Shown here: positions 57,106 to 64,000 of the stretch, piece by piece
Layout: each line of letters opens with the position of its first letter
Numbering within the stretch: position 1 is the first letter of the stretch
DNA from: Achromobacter deleyi
GTDB taxonomy: Bacteria; Pseudomonadota; Gammaproteobacteria; Burkholderiales; Burkholderiaceae_B
NCBI RefSeq assembly: GCF_902859705.1
Contig: NZ_CADIJO010000003.1
Location: forward strand, 62,001-126,000
Length of the DNA: 64,000 nucleotides
Reading direction: 5' to 3'
Position numbers and translations under genes: made by a program
The notes under the pieces: generated by a model
Seen by the model: the letters and a program-made list of their open reading frames with translations, nothing else
Database searches by the model: none
Told to the model about the DNA's origin: nothing

Positions 57106-58068
57106 ATGCCCGCCCACCTGGAAAAACTCGATTCTTCGCCGCGTTCCACCCAGCGGATCTTCGATTCGCACGCCCATCTGGTCGCCGACGACCAGACCCG
57201 CTACCCGCGCAATCCCATGAAGCGTTCGCCGCTGGCGCCGCCGCGCCCGCCCGGCGTGATCGGGCTGCCCGGCGGCAAGCACGGCGACCACCCGATCAAC
57301 GAGATCCCGGACGTATCCCGCATGCTGCCCTGGATGCGCGAAGCCGGCGTCGAAGGCGCGGTGGCGGTGCAAAAGCGCATGGTCTACCGCTACGACAACC
57401 GCTACATCCTGGATTCTTCCGACGCGCATCCCGACACGTTTTCCGCCGTCGTCATTCTTGACGCCGAAGACGCCGGCACGCCAGACCTGATCCGGTCTTA
57501 TATTGCGCGCCACGACCTGGTCGGCGTGCGCCTGTTCGGCGGCCGCGAGGCCGACGGCAGCATGCCGTGGCTGGATTCCCCCCGCGCGCTGCAGGCGTGG
57601 GCCGTGGCCGACGAACACGGCATCGTGATGGACATCGAAGTGCTGGCCGCCGGCGGCGGCGGCCCATCGGTGCCGGCCATCATCGCGCTGGCCCGGCGGC
57701 ATCCGCGGTTGCGGGTGGTGCTGGACCATATGCTGGAACCCGAAGCCGAAGACGCCAACTTCGGCCTGGACGAACGCTTCGAACCGCTCGCCGCCGAACC
57801 CAACATCTATTTCAAGTTCACCTCGATCAACCTGGACCTGTACCGCGAAGCCGGCCTGCCCGCGGACCAGGCGCTGCGCAGCGCCGTAGACCTGTTCGGC
57901 GCCGACCGCATCATGTGGGGGTCGGACATCGGCACGTCATCCGGCACTTACCAGGACATGGTGCAGCGCATGCTGGCGGCCACGGCGTTGCTGACCGACG
58001 CCGAGCGCGACGCCGTGCTGTACCAGACTGGCAAGCGCGTGTTCGCCAAGCCCAACGCGCGCGGTTGA
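57106..58068 (+). CDS. Amidohydrolase-2 family hydrolase (PDC hydrolase-like)
   Basis: A 320-residue metal-dependent hydrolase/decarboxylase of the amidohydrolase 2 family. The N-terminal metal motif is RIFDSHAHLVAD, the middle has VVLDHMLEPEAED and the C-terminal Asp is in RIMWGSDIGTSSGTYQ. The layout resembles 2-pyrone-4,6-dicarboxylate hydrolase and muconolactone-type lactonases. GGAG lies nine bases before the ATG at 57106. First gene of a plus-strand operon with a flavin-reductase-like protein (14 bases later) and a cupin protein. Likely opens a lactone in organic-acid breakdown. Confidence 0.82.
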   Translation: MPAHLEKLDSSPRSTQRIFDSHAHLVADDQTRYPRNPMKRSPLAPPRPPGVIGLPGGKHGDHPINEIPDVSRMLPWMREAGVEGAVAVQKRMVYRYDNRYILDSSDAHPDTFSAVVILDAEDAGTPDLIRSYIARHDLVGVRLFGGREADGSMPWLDSPRALQAWAVADEHGIVMDIEVLAAGGGGPSVPAIIALARRHPRLRVVLDHMLEPEAEDANFGLDERFEPLAAEPNIYFKFTSINLDLYREAGLPADQALRSAVDLFGADRIMWGSDIGTSSGTYQDMVQRMLAATALLTDAERDAVLYQTGKRVFAKPNARG

Positions 58069-58082
58069 CCGGAGACGCCACG

Positions 58083-58709
58083 ATGTTCCTGGACCCCGCC
58101 GCCACCCCTGGCTTCAAACGCACGCTGTTCAATGCCATCGTGGCGCCGCGCCCCATCGGCTGGATCAGCACGGTCGATGCCCTGGGCCGCGTCAACCTGG
58201 CGCCCTTTTCCCATTTCAACCTGGTGTCCACCGCGCCGCCGGTCGTGATGTTCTCGTGCAATGCGCCGGCCGACCGCCCTGAAAAGGACACCATCGCGAA
58301 TGTTCGCGAAACCGGCGAATTCGTCACCAATCTGGTGACCTGGTCGTTGCGCCAGCCCATGAACGCCAGTTCGTTCAATGCCCCGCGCGGGGTCGACGAG
58401 TTCGAACTGGCCGGCCTGGCCAAAGCGCCCTGCGTGCTGGTGAAGCCGCCGCGGGTGGCAGCGTCGCCGGCCAGCATGGAATGCCGGCTGCTGCGCATCA
58501 TCGACATCGACCCCATCGGCCCGGACGACACCCGCAGCAACGTCGTCCTTGGCCTGGTGGTGGGCGTGCACCTGGACGAACGCTATGTCGATGCCGACGG
58601 CTACTTCGACACGGCCCGCACCGAACCTCTGACCCGCCTGGACGGCAACCGCTACGCCACGGTCGGCCCCCTGGACGTGTTGGGCCGTCCCAGCCCGCGA
58701 CGCGACTGA
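58083..58709 (+). CDS. Flavin reductase-like (FMN-binding split barrel) protein
   Basis: A 208-residue protein of the flavin reductase-like family (DIM6/NTAB group). The split-barrel FMN site shows IVAPRPIGWISTVDALGRVN, LAPFSHFNLVSTAPPVVMFS and VRETGEFVTNLVTWSL. Members bind FMN and either reduce it for a monooxygenase or act in unknown redox steps; no monooxygenase gene is adjacent. ATG at 58083 with GGAGACGCC upstream. The open frame before it is a shadow of the amidohydrolase gene. Confidence 0.85.
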   Translation: MFLDPAATPGFKRTLFNAIVAPRPIGWISTVDALGRVNLAPFSHFNLVSTAPPVVMFSCNAPADRPEKDTIANVRETGEFVTNLVTWSLRQPMNASSFNAPRGVDEFELAGLAKAPCVLVKPPRVAASPASMECRLLRIIDIDPIGPDDTRSNVVLGLVVGVHLDERYVDADGYFDTARTEPLTRLDGNRYATVGPLDVLGRPSPRRD

Positions 58710-58764
58710 CGCGCACGAACCCCGACCGACTCCCTTCCTTTTCTGCACACCACGGATTCCCCAC

Positions 58765-59580
58765 ATGACTACGCTTTCCGACAATGCCGTCCGCGAGACT
58801 GCCGTTTATGGCCTGGCGCCTGGCGCCGTGGCACGCGGCCAGAATTTCTTCGTGCAATGGCTGGAAGGCCGCGAAACGCCCTATCCCGCCCGCAGCGGCC
58901 ACGAAATGCTGCTGTTGCTGCCCGATGACGGCGCACAGGTACGCGTGGGCGACGGCGACTGGCAAGCCGTGCCCGGCCGCAGCGTCTGTGTCTTGCCTGC
59001 CGGCGACGCGGCAGTGCAGCTCAAGCCCAAAGTGCGCGCCGCCCTGCTCGCATCGTCACGGCCGGACCTGGCGCAGGACGGCATCGCCAACGCGGCCGAC
59101 TACGCAGCCCCAGACCCTCGCATCGTGGCCGGCGACAGTGGCTATCGGCGTATGCGCGGCACCGGTGAATTGCAGGTGATTGCCATTGATGCCATCCGGC
59201 CGCCGGCCGACAAACCGCGCTTGAAGATGCTGCAGACCGAAACCCTGAGCATCAACTGGGTCGAATACCAGGGCGCGCGCGATCGCAGCAGCCTCAGCCC
59301 GCACAGCCACGCCGATTTCGAACAAGGCTCACTGGCCATCGATGGGCACTTCATTCACCACCTGCGGGTGCAATGGGGCCCGGACGCCGACCAGTGGCGC
59401 GACGACCTGCACCTGCAAGCCGGACCCGCATCGATGATGACGATTCCGGTGCAGATGATCCACACCACCGAGGGCGTGGGGCCGGGGCGGCACCTGTTGA
59501 TCGACGTATTCTCGCCGCCCCGCCAGGACTTCATCGGCAAAGGCTGGGTGGCCAACGCCGCCGACTACAGCCGCCCCTGA
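58765..59580 (+). CDS. Bicupin-like protein
   Basis: A 271-residue protein with two beta-rich halves. The C-terminal half has a cupin metal motif SPHSHADFEQGSLAIDG (H-x-H-x4-E) and a later His in VQMIHTTEG; the N-terminal half keeps the cupin shape (EMLLLLPDDGAQVRVGDGDW) but lacks histidines. Function is not known; cupins next to amidohydrolases and reductases often act as dioxygenases or isomerases. Third gene of the amidohydrolase operon, 55 bases after the previous stop. It converges on the PanE-like gene with three bases between stops. Confidence 0.7.
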   Translation: MTTLSDNAVRETAVYGLAPGAVARGQNFFVQWLEGRETPYPARSGHEMLLLLPDDGAQVRVGDGDWQAVPGRSVCVLPAGDAAVQLKPKVRAALLASSRPDLAQDGIANAADYAAPDPRIVAGDSGYRRMRGTGELQVIAIDAIRPPADKPRLKMLQTETLSINWVEYQGARDRSSLSPHSHADFEQGSLAIDGHFIHHLRVQWGPDADQWRDDLHLQAGPASMMTIPVQMIHTTEGVGPGRHLLIDVFSPPRQDFIGKGWVANAADYSRP

Positions 59581-59583
59581 CGC

Positions 59584-60606
59584 TCAGCCCGCTACGCCGT
59601 GATCGCCATACAGACCTGCTTGTGCCGCCCGCAGTCCGGCCAGCGCGAACACCGTCCGCATCCAGGGCGCGTCGAACTCCAGCCGTGCCGCGCATTCCAG
59701 CGGCGCGGCCAGGATGGCGTCCAGCTCGACCCAGCGGCCGGCTTCCAGGTCTTGCAACATCGAAGTCTTGATGGCGCCCAGCTCGCGCGTCTGGGCGATG
59801 CGCTGCGTGACGTCGACATCCAGCGTCAGGCCCGCGCGGCGGCCCAGCGCCAGGCATTCGCTCAGCAGGTTCTTGAACACGGCCCGGGTGCCGGGGTGGT
59901 CGACGATGCGGTCCGTGGTGGCCTGGGTGATCAGGCTGAGCGGGTTGGAACACGCGTTGCCCAGCAGCTTCATCCAGAGATCGCGGCGGATGTCGGTGCT
60001 GGCCGTGGTGGGCAAGCCGGCCGCCGTCAGCACCTGTGCCCAATCGCTGGCACGGTCGCTGGCGCCGCCCGCGGGTTCGCCGATGACGACCTTGCCGCCG
60101 CTATGGTGCCGCACCACACCGGGGGCCGGGCAACTGCACGACGCCATCACGCTGCCGCCCAGCACCTGCCCCAACGGCAAGGCGCGTTCGATTCGGCCGT
60201 CGGGGTCGACGCTGGCCAGGCGCAACCCTTGCAGCGGGTTGCCGGGCGTCAGGAAATACCACCATGGCAGCCCGTTGCCGACGGGCAGCACGACGGTTTC
60301 GGGACCGATCAGCGGCGCAAGCGAATCGACCACGCCCGGCAGGGCATGCGACTTGAGCGCGATGACCACCAGGTCTTGCGGACCCATGGCGGCGCAGTCC
60401 GCGCAGGCATTCACGGGCACCGTGCGTTCCGGTTCGCCCGGTGCGGCGTAGCGCAGCCCCGATGCCGTCAATGCCTGCAAGGTGGCGCCGCGCGCCAGCA
60501 TCGACACACGATGTCCGGCCAGGGCCAGGCGCGCGGCGAAATGGCCGCCGATGGCGCCGGCCCCGATGATGGCAATGCGACGGGCAGAAATGGAAGTCTG
60601 ATTCAT
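59584..60606 (-). CDS. Ketopantoate reductase-family dehydrogenase (PanE/ApbA-like)
   Basis: A 340-residue two-domain NADP-dependent 2-keto acid reductase. The Rossmann motif is RIAIIGAGAIGGHFAARLAL (residues 10-29), followed by VVIALKSHAL and the catalytic Lys region in DLWMKLLGNACSNPLSLITQ, with Glu in RWVELDAILA. Ketopantoate reduction is the type reaction, but paralogues inside catabolic clusters act on other 2-keto acids, and the neighbours here make that more likely. Divergent from the fumarase-like pair with 187 bases between. Confidence 0.85.
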   Translation of the reverse strand: MNQTSISARRIAIIGAGAIGGHFAARLALAGHRVSMLARGATLQALTASGLRYAAPGEPERTVPVNACADCAAMGPQDLVVIALKSHALPGVVDSLAPLIGPETVVLPVGNGLPWWYFLTPGNPLQGLRLASVDPDGRIERALPLGQVLGGSVMASCSCPAPGVVRHHSGGKVVIGEPAGGASDRASDWAQVLTAAGLPTTASTDIRRDLWMKLLGNACSNPLSLITQATTDRIVDHPGTRAVFKNLLSECLALGRRAGLTLDVDVTQRIAQTRELGAIKTSMLQDLEAGRWVELDAILAAPLECAARLEFDAPWMRTVFALAGLRAAQAGLYGDHGVAG

Positions 60607-60793
60607 GGAAGCGTCAGCAGCAGAAACAAGGTCTGCCCATTGTCCTCACGCCGCCCTGGCCGTCCAGCATTTTCTGGCCAGATTTCTCCTGCCGAAATCT
60701 GGCCAGGGGGAAAACCGCGTCCCAAACGCAAATGCCCTCCCTCGGGATCTGCCCTGCCATCCCGGGCTGCCCTTTTCTTTTCCGGAACCCGAT

Positions 60794-61666
60794 ATGCCCA
60801 TCAGCAGCGCAACCATAAAGCGCGTCACGGCCCAGCTCTACGAACGTTCGCTCAAGACGATTCCGCGCGACACCCGCGCCTTTCTGCAGCGGGCGACCCG
60901 CACGGAAACCAGCCCTACCGGCCGCGCCACGCTGGCGATCATGCTGGAAAGCGCCGATGGCGCGCAGCGCGACGATGCCCTGGTGTGCACCGACGTCGGC
61001 ATACCCACCTACAGCCTGAAGATCGGCACGCGCGTGCAGTTCGACGGCCCGGTGCGCGCCGCCATCCGCGACGGCTTCGCCGATCTGGCGGCTCACATCT
61101 CGCCGCCGATCCTGAAGATGGTCACCAACCCCCTGACCCATGAACGCAGCTATGCCGGCAAGGACATGCCGATCGTCAGCGTCGACCTGCTCGATGACGC
61201 CGACTTCATGGATATCGTCTGTGCCCCCAAGGCGATGGGCACCGGCCGCTGGGAAGCCATCGATGCATTCGTCTACCCGACGCTGGAGCAGATCGAGCGC
61301 TTCGTGCTGGACACCATGCTGCGCGCCGGCTCGCAGCCTTGCCTGCCGCTGGTGATCGGGGTGGGCATCGGCGGCACCTTCGACTACGCCGCCCGGCTGG
61401 CCAAGGAACAGGTGCTGCGGCCCTTTGGCCAGACCAATCCGGAACCTGCGCTGGCGCGCATGGAACACCGCCTGCGCGATGCCGTCAACGCAATGGGGTT
61501 CGGTCCGATGGGCACGGGCGGCGATACCTCGGTCATGGCGGTGCATGTGGACTACGCCGCCAGCCACGGCTTCGTGCCGGTGGCCGTGTGCATCAATTGC
61601 TGGATCAACCGGCGTACCGCGGCCCGCATCCACGGCGACGGCCGCGTCGAATTCCTCGAGGACTGA
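60794..61666 (+). CDS. Class I fumarase/tartrate dehydratase-like alpha subunit
   Basis: A 290-residue homologue of TtdA and of the N-terminal half of class I fumarases, iron-sulfur lyases that remove water from hydroxy-dicarboxylic acids. Probable 4Fe-4S ligands are C65 (ALVCTDVGIPTYSLKIG), C183 (QPCLPLVIGVGIGGTFD) and C266 or C269 (VCINCWINRR). The usual CQDTG around the first ligand is CTDVG, and CPP is CLP, so this is a divergent member, and the substrate need not be tartrate or fumarate. ATG at 60794; the beta subunit starts two bases after the stop. Confidence 0.85.
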   Translation: MPISSATIKRVTAQLYERSLKTIPRDTRAFLQRATRTETSPTGRATLAIMLESADGAQRDDALVCTDVGIPTYSLKIGTRVQFDGPVRAAIRDGFADLAAHISPPILKMVTNPLTHERSYAGKDMPIVSVDLLDDADFMDIVCAPKAMGTGRWEAIDAFVYPTLEQIERFVLDTMLRAGSQPCLPLVIGVGIGGTFDYAARLAKEQVLRPFGQTNPEPALARMEHRLRDAVNAMGFGPMGTGGDTSVMAVHVDYAASHGFVPVAVCINCWINRRTAARIHGDGRVEFLED

Positions 61667-61668
61667 CC

Positions 61669-62277
61669 ATGCCCGCCATGCGAACACTGCAACTGCCATT
61701 GACGCCCGCGCAGGTGCTGGACTTGAAACTGGGCGACATGGTGTGCCTGTCGGGCCAGATCACCGTCAGCATCGGCCTGCCGACCCACCGCCGCCTGGCG
61801 GACCTGGTGGCGCAGGGCGAGCCGCCGCCGCTCGATCTTCAGGGCGGCGCGTTCTTTCACTTAAGCACCTATGTCGACGAGACCGCCGATGGTCCGGTGC
61901 CGCTGTATCTCAACCCCAGCACCAGCACGCGCTACAACCCGTGGATGCCAACGCTGATCCGCGGCCTGGGCCTGCGGCTGGTGGGCGGCAAGGGCGGGCT
62001 GGATGCGGCCAGCGCACAGGCGATGCGCGAATCCGGCTGCGCGTACCTGTCGTTCCTGGGAGGCGGGGTCAATCTGCTGTCGCGGTCATTGCGCCGGGTG
62101 GTGGCCATGCACTGGACCGAATACATTTCGCAATTCCGGCTGCTGACCCTGGAGGTCGAAAACCTGGGGCCGGCCACCGTCGCGATCGATGCGCACGGCA
62201 ACAGCCTGTATGCCCAGCTGCACGAGCAGGCCTCGGCCCGCCTGCCGACGATCGTCAGCGCATTGGGACACCGTTGA
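61669..62277 (+). CDS. Class I fumarase/tartrate dehydratase-like beta subunit
   Basis: A 202-residue homologue of TtdB, the swivelling beta domain that completes the active site of two-subunit class I lyases. Marks are LKLGDMVCLSGQITVSIGLP near the N terminus, the substrate-binding IGKGG-type loop here as RLVGGKGGLD, and the later GGVNLLSRSL and LGPATVAIDAHGNSLY. ATG at 61669, two bases after the alpha stop. The last 23 bases overlap the convergent SRPBCC gene. Confidence 0.85.
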   Translation: MPAMRTLQLPLTPAQVLDLKLGDMVCLSGQITVSIGLPTHRRLADLVAQGEPPPLDLQGGAFFHLSTYVDETADGPVPLYLNPSTSTRYNPWMPTLIRGLGLRLVGGKGGLDAASAQAMRESGCAYLSFLGGGVNLLSRSLRRVVAMHWTEYISQFRLLTLEVENLGPATVAIDAHGNSLYAQLHEQASARLPTIVSALGHR

Positions 62278-62764
62278 GCCTGGCCTGCGCCTCGGCCAAC
62301 TGCGCCTGCATGGCCAGCCGGCGCCAGTTGCGGCTGGCGTAGGCATGGGCCTGGCGCAGGCCTGCCCACAGGCCCAGCCGCTTGGCCCAGCGCAAATTGC
62401 CCGCGGCTTCGAACTGGGTGGTGCGGCGCACTTCGGTACCCCGCCCGGGCACCTCGCGCAGTTCGAAGGTATCGACCAGCAGGCCGACCCAGTCCGCACA
62501 CCATACGGTGCTTTTCTGCATCTGGTAGCGCAGGCGCTCGTCCGGCTGCAATATCAGGATGCGCTGATCGATGGTGCCGCGGTCGGTGGTGCACTGGCGC
62601 GTGTTGCCCACGGCCGCCTCGCCTTCCAGCACCTTGCAGCTGATGGGCTTGGGCACGCCCAGGCGAAACAGCAGCGGCCGGGTGTCGTCCATGCGGGCAT
62701 GCAGGAAATGCGGCCAGATATGATGCGGCTCGCACGGAAACAGCCAACGGGATTCGATCTGCAT
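62255..62764 (-). CDS. SRPBCC-fold protein
   Basis: A 169-residue START-like (SRPBCC) protein: MQIESRWLFPCEPHHIWPHF at the start is the typical first strand and helices, followed by the curved sheet (RLRYQMQKSTVWCADWVGLL, TEVRRTTQFEAAG) and a long C-terminal helix (RNWRRLAMQAQLAEAQARL). Such folds bind small hydrophobic ligands; no catalytic residues can be named. AAGGAG lies eight bases before the ATG at 62764. It ends inside the last codons of the beta-subunit gene on the other strand. Confidence 0.75.
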   Translation of the reverse strand: MQIESRWLFPCEPHHIWPHFLHARMDDTRPLLFRLGVPKPISCKVLEGEAAVGNTRQCTTDRGTIDQRILILQPDERLRYQMQKSTVWCADWVGLLVDTFELREVPGRGTEVRRTTQFEAAGNLRWAKRLGLWAGLRQAHAYASRNWRRLAMQAQLAEAQARLNGVPMR

Positions 62765-62872
62765 GCGGGGCTCCTTGGCAGAACGGCCGCCGCCAGCGCG
62801 GCGCATGCCACCGTTATAGCGCGGATTCCCCTTGCGCCCTTTGCACCCTGGGCGCGACGGCGGATCAACCGG

Positions 62873-64000
62873 TCAACTGGCCATGGCCGCCCGCACGCGC
62901 GGCAGCTCGCGATCGTCGATGGGCCAGTGCAGCGCCGCCGACAGCACGCCCAGCGCCATCGCCCCCAGCCAGATCAGGTCGTAGGAATGGGTGGCTTCGA
63001 ACACCACGCCGCCCAGCCACACGCCCAGGAATGACCCCACCTGATGGCCAAAGAAGACAAAGCCGAACAGCGTGGTGATGTAGCGCACGCCGAACACCTG
63101 CGCGATCAGGCCGTTGGTGAGCGGCACGGTGCCCAGCCACACGAACCCCATGACCGCCGCGAAGGCATAGACCGACCAGGTCGACAGCGGCAACAGGAAG
63201 AACAGCGCCATGGCGGCGGTGCGCAGCAGATAGATGCCGGCCAGCAGGTACTTGCGGCGATGATGCGCGCCGAGGATGCCGCAGACATAGGTGCCGATGA
63301 CATTGGTCAGCGCGATGATGGCCAGGGCCGCGACAGCATCGGCGGCGCGCAGGCCCTTGTCCATCAGGTAGGCCGGCAGGTGCGTGCCGATGAACGCCAG
63401 CTGGAAGCCGCACGCCAGGAAACCCAGGTTCAACAGCCAGAAGCCGGGTTGAGCAAAGGCTTCGCGGATGGCGGCGCCCATGGGCAGATCGGCCGGCTTG
63501 GCGCCTAGGCCGGCAGCGCCTGCGGCGGCCGGCGCCGCACGCCGCGCGCTTTCCTTGAGCGGCCAGGCCAGGGGCAGCGCCACCGCCAGCACCACCGAAA
63601 AGGTCAGCAGCGCGCTGACCCAGCCCCAGCCGCCGATCAGCCATTGCGCGGCCGGCACCATGGTGAACTGCCCCAACCCGCCGATCGCCCCCGCCACCCC
63701 CAACGCCCAGCCCCGTTTTTCGGGCGGAACCAGGCGGCTGAGCACGCCATAGATGACGGCGAATGCGGTGCCCGACAGCGCAATGCCGATGCAGACGCCG
63801 GCCGTCCACATGAAGGCCGCCGGACTGGCGGCGTGCGCCATGCCGACCAGGCCCAGGGCATAGAACGCCAGGCCGCCCAGGATGACCTTGGCCGAACCAT
63901 AGCGGTCGGCGATCATGCCGGTGAACGGCTGCACGACACCCCAGGTCAGGTTCTGCAATGCCAGCGCCATGGCGAAGGTTTCGCGCGACCAGCCGCGGTC
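62873..64000 (-). CDS. MFS transporter, 5' end outside the window
   Basis: At least 375 residues of a 12-helix MFS carrier; the frame is open to the window edge and the first helix and start are missing. The visible part begins DRGWSRETFAMALALQNLTW and contains GMIADRYGSAKVILGG (the loop 2-3 motif), GTAFAVIYGVLSRLVPPEKR and, in the second half, VWLGGVVFEATHSYDLIW. This is the oxalate/formate antiporter-like or monocarboxylate (MCT-like) group common in betaproteobacterial acid catabolism. Substrate unknown. Confidence 0.85.
   Translation of the reverse strand, partial: DRGWSRETFAMALALQNLTWGVVQPFTGMIADRYGSAKVILGGLAFYALGLVGMAHAASPAAFMWTAGVCIGIALSGTAFAVIYGVLSRLVPPEKRGWALGVAGAIGGLGQFTMVPAAQWLIGGWGWVSALLTFSVVLAVALPLAWPLKESARRAAPAAAGAAGLGAKPADLPMGAAIREAFAQPGFWLLNLGFLACGFQLAFIGTHLPAYLMDKGLRAADAVAALAIIALTNVIGTYVCGILGAHHRRKYLLAGIYLLRTAAMALFFLLPLSTWSVYAFAAVMGFVWLGTVPLTNGLIAQVFGVRYITTLFGFVFFGHQVGSFLGVWLGGVVFEATHSYDLIWLGAMALGVLSAALHWPIDDRELPRVRAAMAS

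Noticed and set aside
1..64000. CRISPR arrays, rRNA genes, or intact insertion sequences
   Set aside because: No regularly spaced repeats, no ribosomal RNA sequence and no transposase with terminal inverted repeats were seen anywhere in the window.

Overview
The window is GC-rich DNA (about two thirds G+C). Its gene content fits a soil or opportunist betaproteobacterium of the Alcaligenaceae (Achromobacter/Bordetella type): many IclR and LysR regulators, solute-binding proteins, MFS carriers and small catabolic operons. The genus call is inference from gene style, not from a marker gene.

Layout. 1-6.1 kb: the end of a LysR regulator, then an IclR regulator divergent from a complete D-galactonate operon (dgoK-dgoA-dgoD-dgoT). 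dgoT carries an in-frame palindromic repeat insertion. 6.1-12 kb: an ABC-2 exporter/importer operon ending in a TonB-dependent receptor, headed by a near-perfect Zur-type box, so probably a zinc-limitation response. 12-20.2 kb: MFS exporter, a lone HipB-like regulator with two palindromes, a tautomerase/LysR pair, htpG, a DKNYY-repeat protein and an NCS2 xanthine/urate permease. 20.2-23 kb: tRNA-Leu(CAA), followed by a lower-GC patch with a HigA antitoxin fragment, a YXWGXW protein and a membrane J-domain protein. 23-36.9 kb: an amino-acid binding protein, a UvrD-like helicase, PpiC, a CHAT-like protein lacking catalytic residues, a sugar ABC/FGGY kinase operon, and a divergent BKACE/binding protein/SDR operon with a LysR.

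37.0-51.35 kb is the most distinctive region. It is a tail-only gene cluster in lambda order (V, G/GT with a classic A AAA AAG frameshift site, a short tape measure, M, a large knob-repeat fibre, L, K, I, J, two small tail genes, and a second I). It has no head, terminase, integrase, replication or lysis gene in view. Upstream sit three tandem intrinsic terminators, a probable late antiterminator/activator and a divergent CI/LexA-like S24 repressor. This matches the logic and gene order of the F-type pyocins (flexible tailocins) and is best read as a candidate tailocin, with a decayed prophage as the alternative.

51.5-64 kb: a DUF1254 lipoprotein, then a catabolic district. One strand carries a translationally coupled IclR / integrase-arm-domain / ureidoglycolate-lyase-like trio and an HpaI-type aldolase with an ACS-family MFS carrier. 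The divergent strand carries an amidohydrolase, a flavin-reductase-like protein and a cupin protein, with two IclR-type operators between the two MFS/amidohydrolase promoters. A PanE-like reductase, a two-subunit class I fumarase/tartrate-dehydratase-like enzyme, an SRPBCC protein and a truncated MFS gene end the window.
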